Assembly (NCBI RefSeq): GCF_000721935.1
Contig: NZ_KL585412.1
Coordinates: 15,856 to 27,123, forward strand
Reading direction: 5' to 3'
From: Streptomyces sp. NRRL WC-3549
GTDB taxonomy: Bacteria; Actinomycetota; Actinomycetes; Streptomycetales; Streptomycetaceae
DNA length: 11,268 nucleotides
The notes beneath the pieces are model-generated. The model was not told where the DNA came from. It did no database searches and saw only the letters and a program-made list of their open reading frames with translations. The translations under genes and the position numbers were made by a program. Of this stretch, positions 1-8,207 are shown in pieces (the stretch's first letter is position 1; every line of letters starts with the position of its first letter).

Positions 1-268
1 GGGTGAAGTAGCGGTGGAAGCCGATCGTCACGCCGTGGCAGCCGATGTAGTACATGACGACCATCAGGGACAGGTCCAGCCAGCTGATGCCCCACCCCCA
101 GGCCAGCGGCACCGCCGCGACCAGAGCGGCGAAGGGCACCACGATGAACAGCAGCAGCGCGATCTGCTCGATCGAACGCTTGTTGTCTCCGCCGAGCGTG
201 GCGGAGGAGGGAGCGGGGTCGGTGGCGGACGGCAGGCCGTCCTCGAGCACATCCGGGCTGGTTGCCAT
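1..268 (-). CDS. Acyl-CoA (fatty acid) desaturase, N-terminal part
   Basis: This is the first 89 codons of a membrane di-iron fatty-acid desaturase; the rest lies beyond the left edge. The family introduces a cis double bond into acyl chains at the membrane using O2 and reduced electron carriers. Visible parts are a polar N-terminus (residues 1-35), a hydrophobic helix at about 36-58, a second hydrophobic stretch at about 63-77, then CHGVTIGFHRYFT. H85-R-Y-F-T begins the first histidine box HxxxxH. The next base (C at the window edge) is compatible with the expected second histidine codon. The ATG at 268 is preceded by GGGGGA at a suitable distance. The start region carries GGGG-ACU-CCCC (270-280), which could form a small hairpin over the ribosome-binding site. 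The upstream DNA holds a putative repressor operator, as expected for a gene controlled by membrane lipid state. Family assignment is firm; substrate and regiospecificity cannot be judged from this fragment. Confidence 0.9.
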   Translation of the reverse strand, partial: MATSPDVLEDGLPSATDPAPSSATLGGDNKRSIEQIALLLFIVVPFAALVAAVPLAWGWGISWLDLSLMVVMYYIGCHGVTIGFHRYFT

Positions 269-280
269 AGGGGAGTCCCC

Positions 281-305
281 CGTGAGGTGAGGAAAATATG
301 ACGGT
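281..305 (-). promoter_or_regulatory. Leader element shared with rplY, desaturase copy
   Basis: This stretch, 13 nt upstream of the desaturase start codon, matches 5260-5284 upstream of rplY in 23 of 25 positions without gaps, in the same orientation and at nearly the same distance from the start. Read on the minus strand it runs ACCGTCATATTTTC, then CTCACCTCACG, and leads into the ribosome-binding site. TATTTT in this copy could serve as a -10 hexamer, but the rplY copy reads GATTTT, so a plain promoter is not a good explanation for both. The function is unknown. Confidence 0.5.
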
Positions 306-314
306 ATGACCGGG

Positions 315-344
315 CTACGCTTCCGTAACCTACGGCAACGTAAG
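315..344. promoter_or_regulatory. Two tandem TACG-N4-CGTA palindromes, probable repressor operator
   Basis: Two perfect 12-bp inverted repeats of the form TACG-N4-CGTA lie at 316-327 and 331-342, 15 bp apart centre to centre. Each is preceded by C and followed by A, so they are also direct repeats; CGTA-ACC-TACG makes a further inverted repeat between them. The block sits about 50-75 bp upstream of the desaturase start. Paired short palindromes of this kind are typical of TetR-family operators, and TetR-type control of desaturase genes is known in several bacteria. That this site binds such a regulator is inference; no regulator gene is in the window. Confidence 0.55.
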
Positions 345-640
345 TATGGCAGCGAAACCGCCCGCGACACGCGACCACCACCGCCACCACCCAAGTGACA
401 TCTGTCCCCCACTCCCGGTACGAACCACTCCGCAGGGCTGCGGGCACGTCCACACCCCGGACGCCTATCCTGGGACGGTCGGACAGCGCGGTCCGCACTC
501 TGCGTACGACCGGGGTGGCGTGAGCACCGCGACGACCCCCGGAACCCTGTGACAGAAGTGCTCACCTGTCTCCCGCGGCCACCTTCCAGGGAGACGCCTG
601 GCGACGCACCTCTTCCCACCACTGCAAGGAGCCGCACACT
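345..640. other. Intergenic region between the desaturase gene and ppc
   Basis: This spacer of about 300 bases between divergent genes has no convincing ORF: the frames that cross it have no ribosome-binding site and no family resemblance. It should hold the ppc promoter. TATCCT at 466-471 fits a TAnnnT -10 hexamer, but no good -35 is seen at the right distance. A 5-bp inverted repeat CCAGG-N6-CCTGG lies at 586-601, just upstream of the ppc ribosome-binding site. Nothing else stands out. Confidence 0.5.
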
Positions 641-3370
<2,730 letters not shown>

Positions 3371-3381
3371 CCCCCGACCGG

Positions 3382-3395
3382 GCACCGGCGGGTGC
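3382..3395. terminator. Weak hairpin between convergent ppc and membrane-protein genes
   Basis: GCACC-GGCG-GGTGC can form a 5-bp GC-rich stem in the 30-nt gap between the two convergent stop codons. There is no U-tract in either direction. It is a candidate bidirectional terminator by position only. Confidence 0.3.
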
Positions 3396-3400
3396 GGCCC

Positions 3401-3871
3401 TCACAGCGCGAAGAACGTCGCCGCCAACAGGGCCGCACCCGCCACACCCGCACCCCACGCCGTCCGCGTCAGCCGCATCCCGCCCGCCAGCACCAGGGCC
3501 GACAGCACCAACGCACCGCCCAACGGCAACCACGCGTGCAGGAACCCCGGCACACCCGTCCGCACGACCTCCCCCGTCCCCGGCTTCACCACCACCGGGA
3601 AACGGTCACCCCTACGCACGGCGACGGACCGCTCGATCGTCACCCCGGCCCGCTGCTGCGACCGCTCGTCCGGCGAGAACGACCCCGTACACGTGTCCTC
3701 ACCACACCCCGTGACCGACATCGTCCCGTGCTCCCGGCCCTTGGCCAGCACCACGTGATGCGCCGTCCCCCAGGACGCCCACACCCCCGCGACGAGCAAC
3801 AACAGGACGACACAGCCGGCCGCGAACACACGGCCGTGGTCCAGCAGCCGGTGGGACGTACTCCGCTTCAT
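3401..3871 (-). CDS. Small membrane protein of unknown function
   Basis: This 156-residue protein is not assigned to a named family. A short basic N-terminus (residues 1-14) leads into a hydrophobic helix at about 15-36. A polar region of about 70 residues (about 38-108) follows, then two closely spaced helices at about 111-131 and 138-155, ending at the C-terminus. The positive-inside rule puts the N-terminus in the cytoplasm and the polar region outside. That loop holds C56-GEDT-C61, a possible disulfide. The helix / outside domain / helix layout resembles small actinobacterial DUF3592-like membrane proteins, but this is only a resemblance. It lies 75 nt downstream of pth on the same strand and could be transcribed with it. 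The ATG at 3871 lacks a clear ribosome-binding site, so the start is uncertain. Third-position G/C preference and the hydrophobic pattern support a real gene. Confidence 0.8.
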   Translation of the reverse strand: MKRSTSHRLLDHGRVFAAGCVVLLLLVAGVWASWGTAHHVVLAKGREHGTMSVTGCGEDTCTGSFSPDERSQQRAGVTIERSVAVRRGDRFPVVVKPGTGEVVRTGVPGFLHAWLPLGGALVLSALVLAGGMRLTRTAWGAGVAGAALLAATFFAL

Positions 3872-3946
3872 GGGGGCAGATCTTTGGGGAGAGCCCGACC
3901 CCCGGTCAACTCGTGGCCGGAAAACACCCAGGAAGCAACAGAATTG

Positions 3947-4540
3947 TCAGGAGTTGTACGCCGACTGCGCCCGCTCCAGCCCGTCCGCCACCAACGACTC
4001 CACCGCATCCGCCGCCCGGTCCACCAGGAACGCCAACTCCTTGCGCTCCACGGACGAGAAGTCCTTCAGCACGAAGTCCGCGACCTGCATCCGCCCCGGC
4101 GGCCGGCCGATCCCGAACCGCACCCGGTGGTAGTCCGGCCCCATCGCCTTCGTCATCGACTTCAGCCCGTTGTGCCCGTTGTCCCCGCCCCCCAGCTTCA
4201 ACCGCAGCGTCCCGTAGTCGATGTCCAACTCGTCGTGCACCGCCACCACATGATCCGTCGGCACCTTGTAGAAGTCCCGCAGCGCCGTCACCGGACCGCC
4301 CGACAGGTTCATGTACGACATCGGCTTCACCAGCACCACCCGACGGCTCAGCGGACCCGGCGGACCCATCCGCCCCTCCACCACCTGCGCCTGCGCCTTC
4401 TGCGCCCGCTTGAACTTCCCGCCGATCCGCGTCGCCAGCAGATCGGCGACCATGAACCCGACGTTGTGCCGGTTCGCCGCGTACTCGGGGCCCGGGTTGC
4501 CGAGTCCCACGATCAGCCAGGGGTCGGTGGCATCGGACAT
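3947..4540 (-). CDS. pth: Peptidyl-tRNA hydrolase
   Basis: This 197-residue cytoplasmic esterase releases peptides from peptidyl-tRNAs that drop off the ribosome and so recycles tRNA. Bacterial Pth motifs are all present: GLGNPGPEY (12-20) with N15, then RHNVG with catalytic H25, [10 protein letters not shown] (72-81), HDELD (102-106) with D103, and [12 protein letters not shown] (117-128) with N124. These match E. coli N10, H20, M67/N68, D93 and N114 in order. The frame is open further upstream, but ATG at 4540 is chosen because a GAGGAG lies 10 nt before it and homology begins at [10 protein letters not shown]. It is the last of the glmU-prs-rplY-pth set but lies beyond the strong terminator after rplY, so it probably has its own promoter in 4541-4607; the TACCTAT just before the ribosome-binding site could be part of one. 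Confidence 0.97.
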   Translation of the reverse strand: MSDATDPWLIVGLGNPGPEYAANRHNVGFMVADLLATRIGGKFKRAQKAQAQVVEGRMGPPGPLSRRVVLVKPMSYMNLSGGPVTALRDFYKVPTDHVVAVHDELDIDYGTLRLKLGGGDNGHNGLKSMTKAMGPDYHRVRFGIGRPPGRMQVADFVLKDFSSVERKELAFLVDRAADAVESLVADGLERAQSAYNS

Positions 4541-4607
4541 CAGCGTTCGGTCTCCTCGTGATAGGTACCGGTGGAACGACGGGACGACGACGGGGCACAG
4601 ACGGAAA

Positions 4608-4646
4608 ACGGGGCGGCGCACCCCCGGAAGGGAAACGCCGCCCCGT
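4608..4646 (-). terminator. Intrinsic terminator of rplY
   Basis: ACGGGGCGGCG (4608-4618) pairs perfectly with CGCCGCCCCGT (4636-4646), an 11-bp GC-rich stem with a 17-nt loop that can fold further (CCC/GGG). On the minus strand the stem is followed directly by TTTTCC, a short U-tract. It lies 23 nt past the rplY stop codon and before pth, so transcription from rplY should mostly end here. Confidence 0.85.
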
Positions 4647-4669
4647 CAGTGAAGCAGGTGCGACGAGGC

Positions 4670-5248
4670 TCAGGCCTCTTCGCCCTCGGCCTCGTCCGAC
4701 GACGGCTCGGCCTGCGCGGTGACGACGGAGAGCACCACGGCCTCCGGGTCGTCGACCAGCACGGAACCGGTCGGCAGCGGGATGTCCTTGGCGAAGATCG
4801 ACTGACCGGCGTCCATGCCCTGGACGGAGACCGTCACGGACTCGGGGATGTTGGTCGCCTCGGCCTGGACGCGCAGCGTGTTCATCACGTACTCGAGCAG
4901 GTTCGAACCCGGGGCCAGGTCGCCCTCGACCTGCACGGCCACCTCGACGTCGACCTTCTCGCCGCGCTTCACGGTGAGCAGGTCCACGTGCTCGATGTCG
5001 CCCTTGATGGCGTTGCGCTGGACGGCCTTCGGGATGACCAGGGCGTCCTTGCCGTCGATCTCCAGACCGATCAGGACGTTCGGCGTACGCAGCGCCAGCA
5101 GCAGGGCGTGACCCGGCAGCGTGATGTGAACCGGCTCGGCGCCGTGGCCGTAGACCACACCGGGAACCTGGTGGGCACGACGGATACGGCGGGCGGCGCC
5201 CTTGCCGAACTCGGTACGGACCTCGGTGGCGAGCTTGATCTCGGCCAT
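4670..5248 (-). CDS. rplY: 50S ribosomal protein L25 / general stress protein Ctc
   Basis: This 192-residue protein belongs to the long (Ctc/TL5) form of L25, which binds 5S rRNA in the large subunit. The N-terminal L25 domain (about 4-92) carries GKGAARRIRRAHQVPGVVYG (16-35), IPKAVQRN and the IEHVDLL segment (85-91). The C-terminal CTC beta-domain (about 99-177) has NIPESVTVSVQGM and LVDDPEAVVLSVV, followed by an acidic tail EAEGEEA. Some bacteria have only the N-terminal domain; here both are present. In Bacillus ctc is stress-induced, and whether that holds here is unknown. ATG 5248 is chosen over upstream in-frame starts because GAGGAG lies 6 nt before it and the family's N-terminus begins at this residue. 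A leader of about 130 nt with its own promoter and a candidate leader peptide precedes the gene. It is the third gene of the glmU-prs-rplY-pth cluster. Confidence 0.97.
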   Translation of the reverse strand: MAEIKLATEVRTEFGKGAARRIRRAHQVPGVVYGHGAEPVHITLPGHALLLALRTPNVLIGLEIDGKDALVIPKAVQRNAIKGDIEHVDLLTVKRGEKVDVEVAVQVEGDLAPGSNLLEYVMNTLRVQAEATNIPESVTVSVQGMDAGQSIFAKDIPLPTGSVLVDDPEAVVLSVVTAQAEPSSDEAEGEEA

Positions 5249-5259
5249 GGTGCACTCCT

Positions 5260-5284
5260 CGTGAGGTGACGAAAATCTGACGGT
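5260..5284 (-). promoter_or_regulatory. Leader element shared with the desaturase gene, rplY copy
   Basis: This stretch, 11 nt upstream of the rplY start codon, matches 281-305 in 23 of 25 positions, in the same orientation. Read on the minus strand it is ACCGTCAGATTTTC followed by GTCACCTCACG, then the GAGGAG ribosome-binding site. It begins exactly at the stop codon of the candidate leader peptide. The function is unknown. Confidence 0.5.
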
Positions 5285-5355
5285 CACCCGGCCCACGACA
5301 GGCCTGCTACGAAGAGCGCGTCGATAACGGAGCGCCGGCTCCCACGATTCCTCAT
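5284..5355 (-). CDS. Candidate leader peptide (upstream ORF) of rplY
   Basis: A 23-codon reading frame (begins MRNRGSRRSV, ends LSWAG) lies in the rplY leader in a frame different from rplY. Its ATG at 5355 is preceded by GGGAGG at 8 nt, a better ribosome-binding site than many real genes have, and its TGA is 35 nt before the rplY start. It lies downstream of the predicted rplY promoter, so it should be on the transcript. It is arginine-rich at the start, with no run of a single amino acid as in classical attenuators. Translation and any regulatory role are inferred; a chance frame in GC-rich DNA is the alternative. Confidence 0.4.
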   Translation of the reverse strand: MRNRGSRRSVIDALFVAGLSWAG

Positions 5356-5387
5356 GAGAACGGCCTCCCTCGCCGAGCAACTCGTTG

Positions 5388-5417
5388 AGTCTACCCGGCG
5401 GGGAGGCCGCATCCCAA
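5388..5417 (-). promoter_or_regulatory. Predicted vegetative (HrdB-type) promoter of rplY
   Basis: On the minus strand, TTGGGA (5417-5412) and TAGACT (5393-5388) are separated by 18 bp, a reasonable fit to TTGACN / TAnnnT. Transcription would start near 5381, giving a leader of about 130 nt before rplY. The leader contains a GGAGC-N4-GCTCC hairpin around 5330-5342 and the candidate leader peptide. Confidence 0.55.
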
Positions 5418-5427
5418 AGTGGATCAC

Positions 5428-5447
5428 CTCCGGGCGACGGCCCGGAG
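5428..5447 (-). terminator. Hairpin after prs
   Basis: CTCCGGGC-GACG-GCCCGGAG is an 8-bp perfect stem with a 4-nt loop, 17 nt past the prs stop codon and just upstream of the rplY promoter. There is no U-tract after it on the minus strand. It may act as a U-less terminator or protect the 3' end of the prs mRNA. Confidence 0.45.
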
Positions 5448-5464
5448 AGGATGGCCCCGGGCGA

Positions 5465-6442
5465 TCAGCCCTGCTCCTCGAAGAGGCTCGTCACCGAACC
5501 GTCCTCGAAGACCTCACGCACCGCACGCGCGATCGTCGGCGCGATCGACAGCACCGTGATCTTGTCGATCTCCAGCTCACCCGGAGTCGGCAGCGTGTCC
5601 GTGAACACGAACTCGCTGACCTTCGAATTCTTCAGACGGTCCGCCGCGGGGCCCGACAGCACCCCGTGCGTCGCCGTCACTATGACGTCCTCCGCGCCGT
5701 GCGCGAACAGGGCGTCCGCCGCGGCGCAGATCGTGCCACCCGTGTCGATCATGTCGTCGACCAGCACACACACCCGGCCCTCGACGTTGCCGACCACCTC
5801 GTGCACGCTGACCTGGTTCGGCACGTCCTTGTCACGGCGCTTGTGCACGATCGCCAGCGGCGCGTCCAGCCGGTCGCACCAGCGGTCCGCGACCCGTACC
5901 CGGCCCGCGTCCGGCGAGACGACCGTCAGCTTCGAGCGGTCGACCTTCGCACCCACGTAGTCCGCCAGGATCGGCAGCGCGAACAGGTGGTCCACCGGAC
6001 CGTCGAAGAAGCCCTGGATCTGGTCCGTGTGCAGGTCCACCGTGAGGATCCGGTCCGCACCCGCCGTCTTCATCAGGTCCGCGATCAGACGCGCCGAGAT
6101 CGGCTCACGGCCCCTGTGCTTCTTGTCCTGGCGGGCGTAACCGTAGAACGGCACGATCACCGTGATCGACCGGGCGGACGCACGCTTCAGCGCGTCCAGC
6201 ATGATCAGCTGCTCCATGATCCACTTGTTGATCGGAGCCGTGTGGCTCTGGATCAGGAAGCAGTCGGCACCGCGCGCGGACTCCTGGAACCGCACATAGA
6301 TCTCACCGTTGGCGAAATCGAAGGCCTTCGTCGGCACGAGGTCCACACCCAACTGGTGTGCGACCTCCTCGGCCAGCTCGGGGTGGGCGCGGCCGGAGAA
6401 GAGCATCAGTTTCTTCTCGCCGGTCGTCTTGATCCCGGTCAC
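5465..6442 (-). CDS. prs: Ribose-phosphate pyrophosphokinase
   Basis: This 325-residue enzyme transfers pyrophosphate from ATP to ribose 5-phosphate to make PRPP, the precursor of purines, pyrimidines, histidine, tryptophan and NAD. Class I PRPP-synthetase motifs occur in order: FANGEIYVRF (43-52), PFYGYARQDKK (98-108) for ATP binding, TVDLHTDQIQGFF (134-146) with catalytic H138, the KRR of the flexible catalytic loop (201-203), and the PRPP-binding loop VDDMIDTGGTI (228-238). Length is typical of bacteria. The start is GTG at 6442, with GAGGAG 9 nt upstream. It lies 119 nt downstream of glmU on the same strand; the gap has no clear terminator, so read-through from glmU is possible. Class I enzymes are generally activated by phosphate and inhibited by ADP; nothing in this sequence suggests otherwise. 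Confidence 0.98.
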   Translation of the reverse strand: MTGIKTTGEKKLMLFSGRAHPELAEEVAHQLGVDLVPTKAFDFANGEIYVRFQESARGADCFLIQSHTAPINKWIMEQLIMLDALKRASARSITVIVPFYGYARQDKKHRGREPISARLIADLMKTAGADRILTVDLHTDQIQGFFDGPVDHLFALPILADYVGAKVDRSKLTVVSPDAGRVRVADRWCDRLDAPLAIVHKRRDKDVPNQVSVHEVVGNVEGRVCVLVDDMIDTGGTICAAADALFAHGAEDVIVTATHGVLSGPAADRLKNSKVSEFVFTDTLPTPGELEIDKITVLSIAPTIARAVREVFEDGSVTSLFEEQG

Positions 6443-6561
6443 AGCACAGTCTCCTCAGACGTGTATCTGGCACCGCGCGCATGTGTCCCGATGTGCGACG
6501 AGCCAGCCGAAATGGGTGAGCATCTATCACGGTACGCCGCCTGTGGCGCACCTGTTTCCGG

Positions 6562-8010
6562 TCAGCTTTCGCCGCCGGGCTCCTGAACCGCCGACTGGGC
6601 CGCCTGCGCCGCGGCGCTGCCGGGCCGCTTGCGGGCCACCCAACCCTCGATATTCCGCTGCTGGCCCCGCGCTACGGCCAGCGACCCGGCCGGCACGTCC
6701 TTGGTGATGACCGAGCCCGCCGCCGTGTAGACCCCGTCCCCGACCGTGACAGGCGCCACAAACATATTGTCCGACCCGGTCCGGCAGTGGGACCCGATCG
6801 TGGTGTGGTGCTTCGCCACCCCGTCGTAGTTCACGAAGACGCTCGCCGCGCCGATGTTGGTGTGGTCGCCGATGGTCGCGTCGCCGACGTAGCTCAGGTG
6901 CGGGACCTTGGTGCCCTCGCCGATCGTGGCGTTCTTCATCTCCACGTAGGTGCCCGCCTTGGACTTCGGGCCCAGCCGCGTCCCCGGGCGCAGATAGGCG
7001 TACGGGCCCACCGAGGCCCCCGGACCGACCTCCGCCCCGTCCGCCACCGTGTTGTCCACCCGGGCGCCGGCGCCGACCGCGGTGTCCTTGATCCGCGCGT
7101 TCGGGCCGACCTCGCAGTCCTCGGCCAGGTGCGTCGTGCCCAGCAGCTGCGTCCCCGGGTGCACGACCGCGTCGGCCTCGTACGTCACCGTCGCGTCGAT
7201 CAGCGTGGAGGCGGGGTCCACGACGGTCACCCCGGCCAGCATCGCGCGCTCCAGCAGCCGCTCGTTGAGCAGCCGCCGGGCCTCGGCGAGCTGGACCCGG
7301 TTGTTGACGCCCAGGATCTCCCGGTGGTCGCCCGCGACCGAGGCCCCCACCCGGTGGCCGTCCGCACGCAGGATCGACAGCACGTCGGTGAGGTACTCCT
7401 CGCCCTGGCTGTTGTCCGTACGGACCTTCCCGAGCGCCTCGCCCAGCAGCCGGCCGTCGAACGCGAACACCCCCGAGTTGATCTCCCGGATGGCGCGCTG
7501 CGCGGCGGTGGCGTCCTTGTGCTCCACGATCTCGGTGACCGCACCGGTGGCCGCGTCGCGGACGATCCGGCCGTAACCGGTGGAGTCCGGAACCTCGGCG
7601 GTGAGCACGGTGACGGCGTTCGCGTCGGCGGCGTGCGTGGACGCGAGCGCGGAGAGGGTCTCGCCGGAGAGCAGCGGGGTGTCGCCGCAGACGACGATCA
7701 CCGTCCCGTCGACGGTCCCGCCCAGCTCGTCGAGCCCCATCCGGACGGCGTTGCCGGTGCCCTTGCGCTCGGCCTGGAAGGCGGTGCGCACGGGGGTCTC
7801 GTCGGCGGCCAGGTGCGCGGTGACCTGCTCGCTCGCGTGGCCGACGACCACGACGAGATGGCGCGGGCCGAGCTCACGTGCGGCGGCGACGACGTGGCCG
7901 ACGAGCGAGCGCCCGGAGATCTCGTGCAGGACCTTGGGGGTCTTCGACTTCATGCGGGTGCCCTCACCCGCTGCGAGGACGACGACGGCTGCCGGGCTAG
8001 TGGTGCTCAC
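6562..8010 (-). CDS. glmU: Bifunctional GlcNAc-1-P uridyltransferase / GlcN-1-P acetyltransferase
   Basis: This 482-residue bifunctional enzyme makes UDP-N-acetylglucosamine, the precursor of peptidoglycan. The N-terminal pyrophosphorylase domain (about 7-235) has LAAGEGTRM (12-20), K26, CGDTPLL (D110, metal/nucleotide site), NSQGEEYLTD (200-209) and GVNNR (234-238). The C-terminal left-handed beta-helix (about 265-460) shows hexapeptide repeats, KAGTYVEMKN (360-ish), VPHLSYVGDA with catalytic H371, and the NYDG motif (394-397). The last 20 or so residues are a low-complexity tail. The GTG at 8010 is chosen over an earlier in-frame ATG because AAGGG lies 7-8 nt upstream and homology starts directly after it; the earlier start would lie inside the tRNA terminator. 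One oddity is that the uridine-binding loop reads QAERKGTGNAV (79-89), where E. coli has QAEQLGTGHAM. It is the first gene of the glmU-prs-rplY-pth set. Confidence 0.98.
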   Translation of the reverse strand: MSTTSPAAVVVLAAGEGTRMKSKTPKVLHEISGRSLVGHVVAAARELGPRHLVVVVGHASEQVTAHLAADETPVRTAFQAERKGTGNAVRMGLDELGGTVDGTVIVVCGDTPLLSGETLSALASTHAADANAVTVLTAEVPDSTGYGRIVRDAATGAVTEIVEHKDATAAQRAIREINSGVFAFDGRLLGEALGKVRTDNSQGEEYLTDVLSILRADGHRVGASVAGDHREILGVNNRVQLAEARRLLNERLLERAMLAGVTVVDPASTLIDATVTYEADAVVHPGTQLLGTTHLAEDCEVGPNARIKDTAVGAGARVDNTVADGAEVGPGASVGPYAYLRPGTRLGPKSKAGTYVEMKNATIGEGTKVPHLSYVGDATIGDHTNIGAASVFVNYDGVAKHHTTIGSHCRTGSDNMFVAPVTVGDGVYTAAGSVITKDVPAGSLAVARGQQRNIEGWVARKRPGSAAAQAAQSAVQEPGGES

Positions 8011-8046
8011 GGATGTGCCCTTCGGCTTCGGGTGGTGGACACCCGC

Positions 8047-8052
8047 AGGATA
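8047..8052 (-). promoter_or_regulatory. Possible -10 hexamer for glmU
   Basis: TATCCT on the minus strand fits TAnnnT and would start transcription near 8040, about 30 nt before the glmU GTG, just past the tRNA terminator. The -35 region (GTTTCG at 17 bp) is poor, so the call rests mainly on position. Confidence 0.3.
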
Positions 8053-8077
8053 CCGGGGGCGTTCAGGCCCGAAACGA

Positions 8078-8112
8078 GTGCGGGCCCCGACCTGTTGGGT
8101 CGGGGCCCGCAC
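8078..8112 (-). terminator. Strong hairpin terminator after tRNA-Gln
   Basis: GTGCGGGCCCCGACC (8078-8092) and its exact reverse complement (8098-8112) form a 15-bp stem with a TGTTG loop, 8 nt past the tRNA 3' end. On the minus strand it is followed by TCGTTTCGG, a weak U-tract. It separates the tRNA from glmU. Confidence 0.85.
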
Positions 8113-8120
8113 CGCGTGGG

Positions 8121-8192
8121 CTCCGCCGGCTGGATTCGAACCAGCGTCTCAAGGCTCCAAAGGCCTGCGGGATGCCGCTACCCCACGGCGGA
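8121..8192 (-). tRNA. tRNA-Gln (anticodon UUG)
   Basis: Read on the minus strand this folds into a 72-nt cloverleaf. The acceptor stem is TCCGCCG/CGGCGGA (7 bp) with a U1-A72 pair and discriminator G73, both typical of tRNA-Gln. The D stem is GGG/CCC with a short loop containing A14, G15, GG and A21. The anticodon loop is CTTTGGA with anticodon TTG, reading CAA (and CAG by wobble). The T arm is GCTGG-TTCGAAT-CCAGC. CCA is not encoded. The top pair of the anticodon stem is C27 opposite U43, a mismatch; the other four pairs are good. It is followed by a strong terminator and preceded, after only 15 nt, by the stop codon of the HTH gene. Confidence 0.94.
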
Positions 8193-8207
8193 TTACTGCG
8201 TCAGACC

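Noticed and set aside
3906..5255. Long minus-strand frame overlapping pth and rplY
   Set aside because: It is in a different frame from both genes, with Gly/Arg-rich low-complexity sequence; pth and rplY are unmistakable in their own frames.
5354..6586. Long plus-strand frame opposite prs
   Set aside because: It is antisense to a complete prs gene, rich in Arg/Val/His/Asp as expected from the reverse of biased codons, and has no ribosome-binding site.
8078..8112. The 15-bp inverted repeat considered as an attachment site or mobile-element end
   Set aside because: It sits just past a tRNA 3' end, has a 5-nt loop and no second copy in the window; a tRNA terminator explains it.
8121..8192. tRNA-Gln as an integration site of a plasmid or phage
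   Set aside because: No integrase and no repeated copy of the tRNA 3' end are present in the window.
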